From positions 24,168-88,167 of the forward strand of contig UQHW01000006.1 in assembly GCA_900540935.1 (NCBI GenBank): a stretch of DNA of 64,000 nucleotides. The letters run 5' to 3'. The translations under genes were made by a program, and so were the position numbers. The notes beneath the pieces were generated by a model, which was not told where the DNA came from, did no database searches, and worked only from the letters and a program-made list of their open reading frames with translations. Of the stretch, positions 53,756 through 63,287 are shown piece by piece. Origin of the DNA: an uncultured Collinsella sp. (lineage in GTDB: Bacteria > Actinomycetota > Coriobacteriia > Coriobacteriales > Coriobacteriaceae). The number at the start of each line of letters is the position of its first letter. Position 1 is the stretch's first letter.

Positions 53756-55033
53756 ATGTCCACTAAGTATGCAATCGTTGGCGGCAAGCTCATCGACGGT
53801 ACCGGTGCCGAGCCGGTCGAGAACTCCCTCGTTCTCGTCGACGACAACGGCAAGATCGAGTACGCCGGCACTATGCAGGACCTTCCCGAGGGCGTTGAGG
53901 TCATCGACGCCGCCGGCAAGACCGTCCTTCCCGGCCTGATCGACACCCACCTGCACTTCTCGGGCAACCTGACCGACGATGACACCGATTGGGTCATGCA
54001 ACCGCTCCTCGAGAAGCAGGCCGTCGCCGTCAAGCAGGCCTACGACTGCCTCACCCACGGCCTCACCACCGTCTGCGAGATCGGCCGCTTTGGTATCCAG
54101 ATCCGTGACTGCATCGACAAGGGCGTATTCAAGGGTCCGCGCGTTCTGGCCACCGGCCTCGGTTTCTGCCGCGTTGCCGGCCACGGTGACTCCCACCACT
54201 GCACCCAGGAGCTCAACAAGGAATCCCATCCCTGGGGCGACCAGGTCGACGGTCCTTGGGATCTGCGCAAGGCCGTCCGTCGTCGCCTGCGCGAGAACCC
54301 CGATGCCATCAAGATCTGGGCTACCGGTGGCGGCATCTGGCGCTGGGACTCCGGTCGCGACCAGCACTATTGCTCCGAGGAGATCCAGGCCGTGGTCGAA
54401 GAGGCAAAGATGGTCGGCATCCCCGTGTGGAGCCACTGCTACAACAACCACGCCGCTGCCTACGATTCCGTTCGCTTTGGCTGCGAGCAGCTGATTCACG
54501 GCTTCGATATCGATGAGCGCACCATGGACCTCATGGCCGAGCAGGGCACCTTCTTCACCCCGACGATCGCCTTCCTGCCCACCTGGTACGCCACTTATCC
54601 GCCCGTCTACGTCCCCGAGCTGCACGACAAGTACGAGGGCACCCTGGTCGAGAAGGAGCTGCAGCGCAACTACGACTGCCTGCGCGAGGCCAAGAAGCGC
54701 GGCGTCGTCATGACGATCGGCTCCGACTCCTTCTCCTTCGTCACCCCGTACGGCACCTGCTCCATCGAGGAGATGTACGAGTTCGTCGACAAGATCGGCT
54801 TCACCCCGGTCGAGACCATCACCTGCGCCACCCTCAACGGTGCCAAGATGTGCCACATCGAGGACGAGACCGGTTCCATCGAGGCCGGCAAGTGCGCCGA
54901 CCTGCTGGTCGTCAACGGTGACGTTGCCGCCGACATCCACGTGCTCAACACCGACAACATGGACGTCATCATGAAGGACGGCTGGATCGTCGAGGCTGGC
55001 ACCTTTGGCGAGGCCAACAAATACAGCGCCTAA
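53756..55033 (+). CDS. metal-dependent amidohydrolase (imidazolonepropionase/prolidase-like)
   Basis: A 425-residue enzyme of the amidohydrolase superfamily. Metal ligands are visible as DTHLHF near residue 65, IKIWATGGG near 184 (the lysine position), WSHCYN near 225, LIHGFD near 247 and GSDS near 322. The outer beta-sandwich strands are present at both ends (MSTKYAIVGGKLIDG, CADLLVVNGD). Relatives cleave Xaa-Pro dipeptides, cyclic imides or ring amides, and I cannot assign one. AAGGAGG precedes ATG at 53756. Strong codon bias and the upstream permease suggest a well-expressed catabolic unit. Confidence 0.9.
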   Translation: MSTKYAIVGGKLIDGTGAEPVENSLVLVDDNGKIEYAGTMQDLPEGVEVIDAAGKTVLPGLIDTHLHFSGNLTDDDTDWVMQPLLEKQAVAVKQAYDCLTHGLTTVCEIGRFGIQIRDCIDKGVFKGPRVLATGLGFCRVAGHGDSHHCTQELNKESHPWGDQVDGPWDLRKAVRRRLRENPDAIKIWATGGGIWRWDSGRDQHYCSEEIQAVVEEAKMVGIPVWSHCYNNHAAAYDSVRFGCEQLIHGFDIDERTMDLMAEQGTFFTPTIAFLPTWYATYPPVYVPELHDKYEGTLVEKELQRNYDCLREAKKRGVVMTIGSDSFSFVTPYGTCSIEEMYEFVDKIGFTPVETITCATLNGAKMCHIEDETGSIEAGKCADLLVVNGDVAADIHVLNTDNMDVIMKDGWIVEAGTFGEANKYSA

Positions 55034-55092
55034 ACTACCGTTCATCGACGACTGGATGTAAAACACAGTATTTGATTGCATAATGCAATGGA

Positions 55093-55118
55093 GAGGGTCG
55101 CTTGCGGCCCTCTTTATT
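55093..55118 (+). terminator. terminator after the amidohydrolase gene
   Basis: GAGGGTCGC pairs with GCGGCCCTC, one G-T pair, followed by TTTATT. It separates the operon from the two-component system. Confidence 0.75.
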
Positions 55119-55150
55119 GCTATGGGTGCGATAGATAAAAGGGGATGACG

Positions 55151-56536
55151 GTGGATTTAAACAGGCTGATTCTGGGCAAGAGCTACAACTCTACCAAGGT
55201 CTTTCGTACGGCCCAGCATGTGGTCCAGGCCATCCTGCTCGGCGTTGTCGTTCCGGCGCTTATCCTGCTGCTTATCTGGGATTTAACCGATAACCCCAAT
55301 CCCGTTCCGGGCGTTGTCGTTATTGCCGGCATGGTCATGCTGTGCTTCTTTTTCTCGTATGTCTTTGTGGTCCCCGACGACCTCACATCGAGCGCAACCG
55401 ACCGTACGCTTGCCATCGCATCAAAAATATTCGCCTACACGTCGCGCGGCCTTACGCCCGAAGCGGCCCTGGGCGCCTCTAAAATTATCCTGTCCGAGAC
55501 CATCGCCTCTGCCATCTGCTTTACCGATGGCAAACAGGTGTTGGCAAGCTGGGGCGAGGACTCGGCAAAGTGCCCCGCCGGCACCCCGGTCGTGCTCAAG
55601 ACCACGCTCAGTGTGATTGAGACGGGCGAGCAGAGCGTGTTTTCGCGCGACACCTCCAATGAGACGGGCGGTTATTTTCCCCGCCTGCGCGCCGGCATTG
55701 TCGCGCCGCTTACCGTGCGCGGGCATTGCGTGGGCACACTCGAGCTGTACTATCCCCGCCTGAGCAGCATTGATATGCGCCAGACGGCCCTTGCCTCGGG
55801 TTTTGCCGACCTAATTTCCACGCAGCTCGCCAGCTTTGAGCTCGAGCGCCAGGACGAGCTTACGGCCCGCGTGGAGCTGCGCGCCTTGCAATCGCAGGTC
55901 GATCCTCATTTTCTGTTTAACACCATCAGCACCATCGTGTCGCTCGTTCGAACCGAGCCCGACAAGGCGCGATCGCTGCTGATCGACTTTTCCAATTACT
56001 ATCGTCAGACGCTTTCTGATTCCGATACGCTCACCACGCTCGAGCACGAGGTGGAACAGGGCACTCGTTATATCAATCTTATGCAGGCCCGGTATGGCGA
56101 CGGCCGTCTGCGCGTTTCGGTCGACATCGACTTTGAGGTGCACGACAGCCTGGTACCGCCGTTTATCTTGCAGCCGCTGCTCGAAAACTGCATCAAGCAT
56201 GCGCAGCGCGAGACCGAGCCGCTTTCTATTCGTGTTAGGGCTTTTGAGACCGATGACGGCTTGGAGATCATCGTCGAAGATGACGGCATCGGGATGAGCG
56301 AAGAAGTCTGCGCGCATCTGTTTGAGCAGCATCGCCGAGAGGAGCCCGAGAGCATTACCGCCGACGGCTCCGTCAAGCGAGGTTGCGGCCTGGCGCTCTT
56401 CAACGTGCTTCAGCGCATCCATTTCTTTTACGGAGAAGATTCTGGTATGCGCGTGAAGTCTCAGGAGGGCGTGGGGACGCAGGTCATCGTTGAGTTGAAC
56501 GGCGAGCCACATGAGCCGGCGCCGTTGACGGTGTAG
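55151..56536 (+). CDS. LytS/YehU-type sensor histidine kinase
   Basis: A 461-residue sensor. Two membrane segments lie within residues 25-75, then a GAF-like domain (about 100-225). The His_kinase domain has QVDPHFLFNTIS with the phosphorylated His near residue 253. An ATPase domain with LENCIKHA and EDDGIGMS near 340-380 follows. GTG at 55151 is favoured because AAAGGGG lies six bases before it, while ATG at 55145 would touch it. Its response regulator follows 38 bp downstream. A close paralogue is encoded at 61064. The signal is unknown. Confidence 0.92.
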   Translation: MDLNRLILGKSYNSTKVFRTAQHVVQAILLGVVVPALILLLIWDLTDNPNPVPGVVVIAGMVMLCFFFSYVFVVPDDLTSSATDRTLAIASKIFAYTSRGLTPEAALGASKIILSETIASAICFTDGKQVLASWGEDSAKCPAGTPVVLKTTLSVIETGEQSVFSRDTSNETGGYFPRLRAGIVAPLTVRGHCVGTLELYYPRLSSIDMRQTALASGFADLISTQLASFELERQDELTARVELRALQSQVDPHFLFNTISTIVSLVRTEPDKARSLLIDFSNYYRQTLSDSDTLTTLEHEVEQGTRYINLMQARYGDGRLRVSVDIDFEVHDSLVPPFILQPLLENCIKHAQRETEPLSIRVRAFETDDGLEIIVEDDGIGMSEEVCAHLFEQHRREEPESITADGSVKRGCGLALFNVLQRIHFFYGEDSGMRVKSQEGVGTQVIVELNGEPHEPAPLTV

Positions 56537-56574
56537 CACGCGGTTGGATTGAGAGAAAAAGAGGGGAAGCGCAT

Positions 56575-57309
56575 ATGTCCGAAGGCTGGAACATACTGGT
56601 GGTTGATGACGAGCCCCCAATTAGGGCTGAGCTACGCTATCTGTTGGAAAAGGATACGCGTGTGGGTCAGATTGCCGAGGCGGGCAATGTCACCGAAGCC
56701 GTGGAGTCGATTCTGTCGAACAAGCCCGACGTGCTGTTTTTAGACATTACCATGCCCGGTCGCTCGGGAATTGAGCTTGCCGAGACGCTGCAGAACCTAA
56801 AGACGCCGCCGGTTGTGGTGTTTGTGACGGCATTTGCCGAGTATGCGGCCGATGCCTATAACCTCGATGCTGTCGATTACATCGTCAAACCGGTCGAGGA
56901 TGCCCGCCTGTCAAAGGCGCTCGACAAGATCGAGACTGCCCTGGGGGCTCGCCGCGTCGTCCATGCTCCGCGCCAGCCTTTGCGCCTGACGGTGGATCGC
57001 GGGGGCAAAAAGGTGTTCATTCCCGTGGCGGATGTCTGCTACTTTGAGGCGCGCGCCGATTTTTGCAACGCCGTCTGCGCCGAGGGGACGTACCTGATCA
57101 ATGAGTCGATTTCCTCGCTCGAGCGTCGCCTGGTCTCCGAGGGCTTTATCCGCGTTCACCGCAGCTATCTGGTTAATTTGGAAGACGTACATAATGTCGA
57201 GATCGGCTCCACGGGCCTGATGGAGCTCAGGCTCGATCGCGTAACCTCGATGGTGCCCGTGTCCCGCCGTCGCGCTGCCGAGGTCAAATCGCACTTGGGG
57301 CTTGCGTAA
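56575..57309 (+). CDS. LytTR-family response regulator
   Basis: A 244-residue regulator with a receiver domain whose phosphoacceptor is in LFLDITMPGRSG near Asp 56. The lysine is in DAVDYIVKPVEDARL near 107. A C-terminal LytTR DNA-binding domain follows (VDRGGKKVFIPVADVCYFEA, FIRVHRSYLVNLEDV). LytTR proteins bind pairs of short direct repeats upstream of their targets. GAGGGGA precedes ATG at 56575. It is paired with the kinase just upstream and closely resembles the regulator at 62480. Confidence 0.95.
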   Translation: MSEGWNILVVDDEPPIRAELRYLLEKDTRVGQIAEAGNVTEAVESILSNKPDVLFLDITMPGRSGIELAETLQNLKTPPVVVFVTAFAEYAADAYNLDAVDYIVKPVEDARLSKALDKIETALGARRVVHAPRQPLRLTVDRGGKKVFIPVADVCYFEARADFCNAVCAEGTYLINESISSLERRLVSEGFIRVHRSYLVNLEDVHNVEIGSTGLMELRLDRVTSMVPVSRRRAAEVKSHLGLA

Positions 57310-57400
57310 GGGTCGGTGTGCCATCGTTTGCCGTTACAGGTTTGGCATGACTGTGCGGTGGGCATAATGGATTGCATCGAATGAAATCGAAAGGATTATT

Positions 57401-58345
57401 ATGCCCGCGCTCATTACGCATCATCTGTTTGGCGAGGAAAGCATCGACCGTCTTCCGCAGGGCGTTATCACGTCCGACGAGGAACGCATCGCCTTTATCC
57501 TGGGCAACCAGGGCCCCGACCCGTTCTTCTTCCACATGCTCACGCCGCGCATTTCCGACTGCATGTCGCTTGCTCAGGTCATGCACCGCTCGCGCATGTC
57601 GCGCCAGTTCTCGTGCCTGCGCGACGGCGTGTCGCACCTGCAGCCGCGCGATGCCAATCTGGGTCGCGCCTTTGCGCTGGGCCTGTTGTCGCACTATGTG
57701 CTCGATCGCAATGCCCACCCCTTTGTCTACGAGCAGCAGTTTGGCATTGTCGAGTCCGATCCCGAGCTCGAGGCTTCGGGCAGTCAAGTTCATGCCGTGC
57801 TCGAAAGCGACTTGGACGTGCTGATGCTGCAGCTCAAGCGCGATGGGGCTACGGTCGAGGATTATCCGCCGGCGGGCGAGATCGTCACCACCGACCGCAT
57901 CAATCGCGTTGCCGGCGTGCTGATGAGCTACGTCGCCGGGCGCGTGTACGGTATCGACATCCCGGCGGGGGAGTACGCCGGCGCCGTAGCCGACATGCAG
58001 CTGCTCTACCGCACTATCGAGCCGGCCGGTTCGGCCAAGACGCGCGCGATTGCCCTGCTCGAGGGCTTGGTGCACGATTATTCGCTGCTCGACGGCCTTG
58101 CGCACCGCGTGACGACCGAGCTGCCCGAGCGTACCGGCAATCTGGGCCACTTGGCATGGAAGAATCCCTTTACCGATGAAGTCTCGACCGAGAGCTTCCC
58201 CGAGGTCTTTGACCGCGCGCTGCTCGATTACGAGCTCACCGTCGCCCGCTTTATCGAGACCGGCGATATGGAAGCCGTGACCAACCACGTCAATTACAGC
58301 GGTCGCGTGCTCGGCGCCGACGAAGAGTTCGACCGCGAGGAGTAG
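57401..58345 (+). CDS. zinc-dependent phospholipase C-like protein
   Basis: A 314-residue protein of the Zn_dep_PLPC type. The N-terminal ITHHLFGEESIDRLP and GNQGPDPFFFHML provide His and Asp ligands, and LGLLSHYVLDRNAHPFVY near residue 95 gives the further His-Asp-His set typical of the fold. No signal peptide is visible, so it is probably cytoplasmic, unlike secreted phospholipases C. The substrate is unproven. GAAAGGAT precedes ATG at 57401. It stands alone between a regulator and a transporter gene. Confidence 0.85.
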   Translation: MPALITHHLFGEESIDRLPQGVITSDEERIAFILGNQGPDPFFFHMLTPRISDCMSLAQVMHRSRMSRQFSCLRDGVSHLQPRDANLGRAFALGLLSHYVLDRNAHPFVYEQQFGIVESDPELEASGSQVHAVLESDLDVLMLQLKRDGATVEDYPPAGEIVTTDRINRVAGVLMSYVAGRVYGIDIPAGEYAGAVADMQLLYRTIEPAGSAKTRAIALLEGLVHDYSLLDGLAHRVTTELPERTGNLGHLAWKNPFTDEVSTESFPEVFDRALLDYELTVARFIETGDMEAVTNHVNYSGRVLGADEEFDREE

Positions 58346-58446
58346 GGCTCGTGCGTGCCCCTTTGCCGAATCCTTACCGGCGCCTCTGGACAATTGGGGT
58401 ACGATGAACTAACTGCATATCGGGCGAATACGAAGGGGCCCTGTCC

Positions 58447-59697
58447 ATGAAATACACCAAGCTCGAGCGTAACTGGGTTATGTACGATGTGGGCAACTCG
58501 GCCCTCGTGCTGCTCAATACCTCGGTGGTGCCCATCTACTTTAACGCCATCAATACCGGTGCTTCCTCGGCAGACCTGGTGGTCGCCTGGGGCAACGCGC
58601 AGACGATTGCCTCGCTGGTCATTGCCATGCTCATGCCCATTCTGGGCGCGCTTGCCGATTACGCCGGCAACAAGATCAAGTTCTTCTTGGGCTTCTTCCT
58701 CACGGGCCTGGTTCTTTGCCTGGCGCAGGCTATCCCCATGTCCGCCATGGCATTTTTGACCGTGTACGTGCTGTGCACCATCGGCCTTAACTCTTCTATG
58801 ACGTTCTACGACGCCATGCTGCCCGACATTACCACCGACGAGCGCATGGACGCCGTGTCCAGCTCGGGCTATGCCTGGGGCTACATCGGTTCTACCGTGC
58901 CGTTCATCATCTGCCTGGCGCTTATCATGGGTGGCCCCGCTCTTGGCGTCCCCACCATGCTGGCAACGCGTCTGTCGTTTGTCATCACTGGCGCCTGGTG
59001 GCTTATCTTTACCCTGCCGCTCATTCGCACCTATAAGCAAAAATACGGTCGCGCGCGCGGTCCCCAGGACACCATCGGCCACATCGTGGGCGGCGTGTTC
59101 TCCGAGGTCGGACACACCATGCGCGAGATCGCCCACAACAAGACCGTGCTGGTCTACATGATCGCGTTCTTCTTCTACATCGACGGTGTGCACACGGTCA
59201 TTTCCATGGCAACCAGCTACGGGTCGGCTCTGGGCATCGACTCGACCCAACTGGTGCTGGCTCTGCTCGTTACGCAGTTCGTCGCTTTCCCGTCCGCCAT
59301 CATCTACGGCAAGCTCGCCGGTCGCGTGGGCACGCTCAACATGATCATGGTGGCCGTCGCCGCCTATATGGGCATCGTGCTCTTTGCCGCGTTTTTCTTA
59401 AAGACCGCCTTTGAGTTTTGGGTGCTCGCTATTTTGGTCGGCCTGTTCCAAGGCGGCGTGCAGGCGCTGAGCCGCAGCTACTTCGGTCGTATTATCCCTA
59501 AGGAAAAGTCCAACGAGTACTACGGCTTTTTCGATATCTTTGGCCGTTACGCAAGCGTTATGGGCACCTTCCTGGTGTCGGTTGTCACCTCCCTGACCGG
59601 CAACCCGTCGCTGGGCGTCCTTTCTATTGGCGTTCTGCTGGTTGTTGGCTTTTTGCTGCTGGTCCGTCTGTCCCGTATGGCTCAGGCGGCGGCGTAA
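58447..59697 (+). CDS. MFS transporter, UMF1/Atg22-like
   Basis: A 416-residue carrier with about 12 membrane segments. NWVMYDVGNSALVLL at the N-terminus and SRSYFGRIIPKEKSNEYYGF near residue 340 are typical of the UMF1 group of the major facilitator superfamily. The substrate is not known; yeast Atg22 exports amino acids from the vacuole. GAAGGGG lies 10 bases before ATG at 58447. A terminator follows at 59822. Confidence 0.92.
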   Translation: MKYTKLERNWVMYDVGNSALVLLNTSVVPIYFNAINTGASSADLVVAWGNAQTIASLVIAMLMPILGALADYAGNKIKFFLGFFLTGLVLCLAQAIPMSAMAFLTVYVLCTIGLNSSMTFYDAMLPDITTDERMDAVSSSGYAWGYIGSTVPFIICLALIMGGPALGVPTMLATRLSFVITGAWWLIFTLPLIRTYKQKYGRARGPQDTIGHIVGGVFSEVGHTMREIAHNKTVLVYMIAFFFYIDGVHTVISMATSYGSALGIDSTQLVLALLVTQFVAFPSAIIYGKLAGRVGTLNMIMVAVAAYMGIVLFAAFFLKTAFEFWVLAILVGLFQGGVQALSRSYFGRIIPKEKSNEYYGFFDIFGRYASVMGTFLVSVVTSLTGNPSLGVLSIGVLLVVGFLLLVRLSRMAQAAA

Positions 59698-59821
59698 GAC
59701 AACCGGGCTCAGTACGGCAATTGTGCCTATCTGCAGTACTCTTTTGGAAGTAGCCGCATAAATCATTCTGACTTCCGAACAATGTTTAGCCCAAGTGGGT
59801 ATGATGGAACCAGCTAGGTCG

Positions 59822-59857
59822 CGGGGCGTCGCCTGTGTTTGGCGGCGCCCCGTTTTT
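59822..59857 (+). terminator. rho-independent terminator
   Basis: CGGGGCGTCGCC pairs with GGCGGCGCCCCG (one mismatch) and is followed by TTTTT. It lies between the MFS gene and the glycosyltransferase gene. Confidence 0.88.
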
Positions 59858-59879
59858 GTGTTGCAAGGAGGGTAAAGGT

Positions 59880-61067
59880 ATGAACGCCACGGTTGTGATC
59901 CCAACATATTGGGCGGGCGATGATACCCAAGCAAACGCTCCCGGCACCTACGATCACTCGACGTCGCTCAATGCCGCCAACCCGGAACTCGATCGCTGCC
60001 TGACTTCGCTCGAACAGGTGCGCGACATTCCGCGCATCATTCTCTTGGTGGTCTGTCCGGTTTCTGCCACGGCCGACGTATCCCATCGCGTGCACGAAAT
60101 CGTTAATGCGCATCCCACACTTAAGGTCACCATCGTTACCAATACTCAGGCTTCGCGTGTTGCCGACCGCGTGGCGCAGATTGCGCCCAAAGGCTCGGGC
60201 GAGTGCGTGAGCCTGCGCGGCTACGGTGCCATCCGCAACATGGGTCTTGCCTGCGCGGCGGTGCTGGGGCACGACGCGGTTGTGTTTTTGGATGACGACG
60301 AGACCGTCATCGATGCCGACTTTATGAAGCGTGCGACCTATGCGCTGGGCCAACAGACGCGTCAGGGCCTGCCGATTTTAGTCAAGAGCGGATACTTTTA
60401 CGATCGCGACGGGTCGCCGCTGGCTCCCACGGACAAAGCGGGTATTTGCCATCGCTGGTGGACCAAGCGTATCGAGTTCAATCGCTGGATGAAAAAGGCG
60501 CTCTCGGGCACCCGCATCTCGCGCTCCAATTACGTGTGCGGCGGCCTGATGGCCCTGCACGCCCGCGCCTTTACGCGCGTGGCCTTCGACCCGTTTATCA
60601 CCCGCGGCGAGGATCTGGACTACCTCTTTAACATGCGCATGTTCGGCTATGACGTGTGGTTCGATAACGAGTGGACCGTGCGCCACCTGCCGCCCGAGTC
60701 CGAGAAGCGCTCGCCGCGCTTTATGCAGGACGTGTACCGTTGGTACTACGAGCGGGCCAAGCTGACGTTCGCTGCGCACCAAAAGGAGCTCATTCCGGTT
60801 ACGGCCGCATCACTCATGCCCTATCCGGGTCCGTGGATCTCGCGCGAGCTCGACGACCGCGTGCGCAAGACCGCCATGGTTCGCAGCATGTTTACCCGCG
60901 AGCACGAGGGGTATCTGCGCATCTGGCGTCATGGTATTGACGAGGCCAAGACCTATGCCCGCCAAAACGCCGCAAGCTACCTGCGTTTTCAGAGTTTCTG
61001 GCCCAAGATCATGGACGAACTTTGGCGCGACGCACAACTGATTAGCATCCTGGAGGGGGCTGAATGA
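59880..61067 (+). CDS. family 2-like glycosyltransferase
   Basis: A 395-residue protein of GT-A type. It starts with MNATVVIPTYWAGDDTQA, has the metal/nucleotide motif VVFLDDDETV near residue 140, and an acceptor-side motif ITRGEDLDYLFNMRMFG near 241. No membrane segment is visible. ATG at 59880 follows AAGGAGGG. The stop overlaps the next sensor kinase by 4 bp (ATGA), so the enzyme and a regulatory pair are translated together, which hints that its product is made in response to that signal. Donor and acceptor are unknown. Confidence 0.87.
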   Translation: MNATVVIPTYWAGDDTQANAPGTYDHSTSLNAANPELDRCLTSLEQVRDIPRIILLVVCPVSATADVSHRVHEIVNAHPTLKVTIVTNTQASRVADRVAQIAPKGSGECVSLRGYGAIRNMGLACAAVLGHDAVVFLDDDETVIDADFMKRATYALGQQTRQGLPILVKSGYFYDRDGSPLAPTDKAGICHRWWTKRIEFNRWMKKALSGTRISRSNYVCGGLMALHARAFTRVAFDPFITRGEDLDYLFNMRMFGYDVWFDNEWTVRHLPPESEKRSPRFMQDVYRWYYERAKLTFAAHQKELIPVTAASLMPYPGPWISRELDDRVRKTAMVRSMFTREHEGYLRIWRHGIDEAKTYARQNAASYLRFQSFWPKIMDELWRDAQLISILEGAE

Positions 61068-62407
61068 TCGACCGCCGCGCCCAGCGCGATAATTCAATTT
61101 CAATCTTTCGCATCATCGCCGTTGTCTGCGCCGTTTGCGTGTTGGTGTACTTTATCTTTGCCCTGGCGACTGGCATTGAGCCGATTGCCACGGTGATCGC
61201 CTGTGCGCTGCTGTGCATCTTCCTGTGCATCTTTATCTATTTGACGCTCAATCCCGATTCGGTACGCTCCCAGTACACCGAGGAGACGCTCTCGGTTGCC
61301 TCGGCCATGCTCGAGGACATTAAGGGCGGCCTGACGCAGGAATCGGCGCTTTTGGTGTGCCGGCGTATCCTGCCCGAGACACGTGCCATGACCGTTGCCA
61401 TCACCGATGAGAGCAACGTGCTGGCCTGCGCGGGCGAGTTCGAGGAAAAGCTGCTGCCCGATTCGCCCATCCACACGCTTGCCACTCGCTACGTCATTGA
61501 GCACGGCATCGTGCAGTCGTTCAACCGCGTGGTGGACGTGGTGGGTTCGGATGGCTCGCACAACCATGTCCCCGCCGGTATCATCGCGCCCATCAAAGTG
61601 GGCGACCGCACCGTCGGTACGCTCAAGTTCTACTACAAGACCCCGCGCGCCGTCGACCGTACCCAGTATGCGCTCGCCTCGGGCTTTGCCGAGATCCTGT
61701 CCACGCAGCTCGCCATCCACGAGCTCGAGGTGCAAAAGGAACTGACGGCACGTGCCGAGGTGCGTGCCCTGCAGGCGCAGATCAATCCGCACTTTCTGTT
61801 CAACACGCTCAACACCATCGCGTCGTTTACACGCACCGATCCGCTGCGTGCCCGCGAGCTGCTGCGCGAGTTCTCCTCGTTCTATCGCGCCACGCTCGAC
61901 AACTCGGGGTCGCTTATCCCGGTCTCGCGTGAGGTTGCCCAGACCAAGCGCTACCTGACGTTTGAGAAGGCGCGCTTTGGCGAGGACCGCGTACTGGCGA
62001 CCTTCGATGTCTCCGAGGATGTCGAGGACACGTTGGTCCCGGCCTTTGTAATCCAGCCCATCGTCGAGAACGCCGTGCGGCATGGCATGGGCGATGACGA
62101 TGCCCTGCGGATCGACGTGACCGTTCATCAAGACGGCGACGACGCAATCCTGATTGCCGTGGCCGACAACGGCGTGGGCATGGACGAGGGCACCGCCGCC
62201 AGGCTGTTTGATGAGCGCTCCGCCCGCCCCGATGCCAGTTCCCCGCAAGGCGGCGGCGCCGGCGTGGCCATGCACAATATTTCTGAGCGCATCCATCGCT
62301 TTTATGGACCGCACTCTTATACGCGCGTCGAATCGGCGCCGGGCAAGGGCACCAAAGTGCTCCTGCATCTTGATTTGTCAGAGAGCATCTTTGACATTCA
62401 AGAGTAA
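61064..62407 (+). CDS. LytS/YehU-type sensor histidine kinase
   Basis: A 447-residue paralogue of the sensor at 55151. Two membrane segments (residues 13-65) precede a GAF-like domain at 85-210. The kinase region has QINPHFLFNTLN with His near 242, and the ATPase domain shows VENAVRHG and ADNGVGMDEG near 335-375. GGAGGGGG precedes ATG at 61064, which overlaps the glycosyltransferase stop by 4 bp. Its regulator is encoded 72 bp downstream. Confidence 0.93.
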   Translation: MIDRRAQRDNSISIFRIIAVVCAVCVLVYFIFALATGIEPIATVIACALLCIFLCIFIYLTLNPDSVRSQYTEETLSVASAMLEDIKGGLTQESALLVCRRILPETRAMTVAITDESNVLACAGEFEEKLLPDSPIHTLATRYVIEHGIVQSFNRVVDVVGSDGSHNHVPAGIIAPIKVGDRTVGTLKFYYKTPRAVDRTQYALASGFAEILSTQLAIHELEVQKELTARAEVRALQAQINPHFLFNTLNTIASFTRTDPLRARELLREFSSFYRATLDNSGSLIPVSREVAQTKRYLTFEKARFGEDRVLATFDVSEDVEDTLVPAFVIQPIVENAVRHGMGDDDALRIDVTVHQDGDDAILIAVADNGVGMDEGTAARLFDERSARPDASSPQGGGAGVAMHNISERIHRFYGPHSYTRVESAPGKGTKVLLHLDLSESIFDIQE

Positions 62408-62479
62408 AATAAAAGGCTATGGGCTCAACGCCGAGCGGCGGATGCCCAGCGTAGTTTGTTGACGAAAGGTTTAATCCCT

Positions 62480-63196
62480 ATGCTGCGTGCGATGATTGTG
62501 GATGATGAGGCCCCGGCCCGTTCGGAACTTCGCTTCTTGCTCGAGCAGACGGGCAAGATCGGCACGATCACTGAGGCGTCGAGCGTCCGCTCCGCCATTG
62601 AGATGTTGATGGAAAGCCGCGTCGATGTCGTATTTCTCGATATCTCGATGCCCGGTGCTTCTGGTCTGCAGCTTGCCGAGGCGCTGCATAAGCTTAAGAA
62701 TCCGCCGGCGATTGTGTTTGTGACCGCGTATAGCGATCATGCCGTCGAGGCGTTCGACGTAGATGCCGTCGATTACCTAATGAAGCCGGTTGAGGAGGCG
62801 CGCCTGGATCGCGCGATCGAGAAGGTCATGCAGCACGCCAAGCCCGTCACGGACAGCAAAGCCACCATCGAGCGCATTCCGGTGGAAAAGGGCGGCCGTA
62901 AGGTCCTCATTCCCGTGGATGACATTCGCTTCATCATGGCCAAGGACGATTACTCCTGTATCTATACCGTCGATGATCGTTTTCTATCGACGACTTCGCT
63001 GGCGCAGTTCGAGGCCAAGCTTTGCGACTTTGGCTTCTTTCGCGTTCATCGTCGCTATATCGTCAACTTGGCGTGCGTCACGGATGTCGAGACGGTGCCC
63101 TCGGGCGCTATCCAATTGGGCATTACGGGCGTCGACGAACGCGTGCCGGTCTCGCGCCGCCGCGTTGTGCCGCTCAAGAAGGCCCTGAGCCTCTAG
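62480..63196 (+). CDS. LytTR-family response regulator
   Basis: A 238-residue paralogue of the regulator at 56575. The receiver domain has VVFLDISMPGASG with Asp near residue 54 and VDYLMKPVEEARL near 101. The LytTR domain has VEKGGRKVLIPVDDIRFI and FFRVHRRYIVNLACV. ATG at 62480 is preferred to an earlier in-frame ATG because it gives the normal start MLRAMIVDDE and GAAAGG lies upstream. It is followed by a terminator. Confidence 0.95.
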   Translation: MLRAMIVDDEAPARSELRFLLEQTGKIGTITEASSVRSAIEMLMESRVDVVFLDISMPGASGLQLAEALHKLKNPPAIVFVTAYSDHAVEAFDVDAVDYLMKPVEEARLDRAIEKVMQHAKPVTDSKATIERIPVEKGGRKVLIPVDDIRFIMAKDDYSCIYTVDDRFLSTTSLAQFEAKLCDFGFFRVHRRYIVNLACVTDVETVPSGAIQLGITGVDERVPVSRRRVVPLKKALSL

Positions 63197-63202
63197 CACA
63201 CT

Positions 63203-63255
63203 GGCCCCGCAGCCCTGTAGACCAATTGTCTGCGGAGCCGTGGGGCTTTTTGTAT
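63203..63255 (+). terminator. terminator after the second two-component pair
   Basis: An imperfect stem joins GGCCCCGCAGCC (63203-63214) with the GGAGCCGTGGGGC side (ending 63247), followed by TTTTTGT. Confidence 0.7.
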
Positions 63256-63287
63256 ATACGTCGAATTGGTTTTGAAGAAGGGATCCC

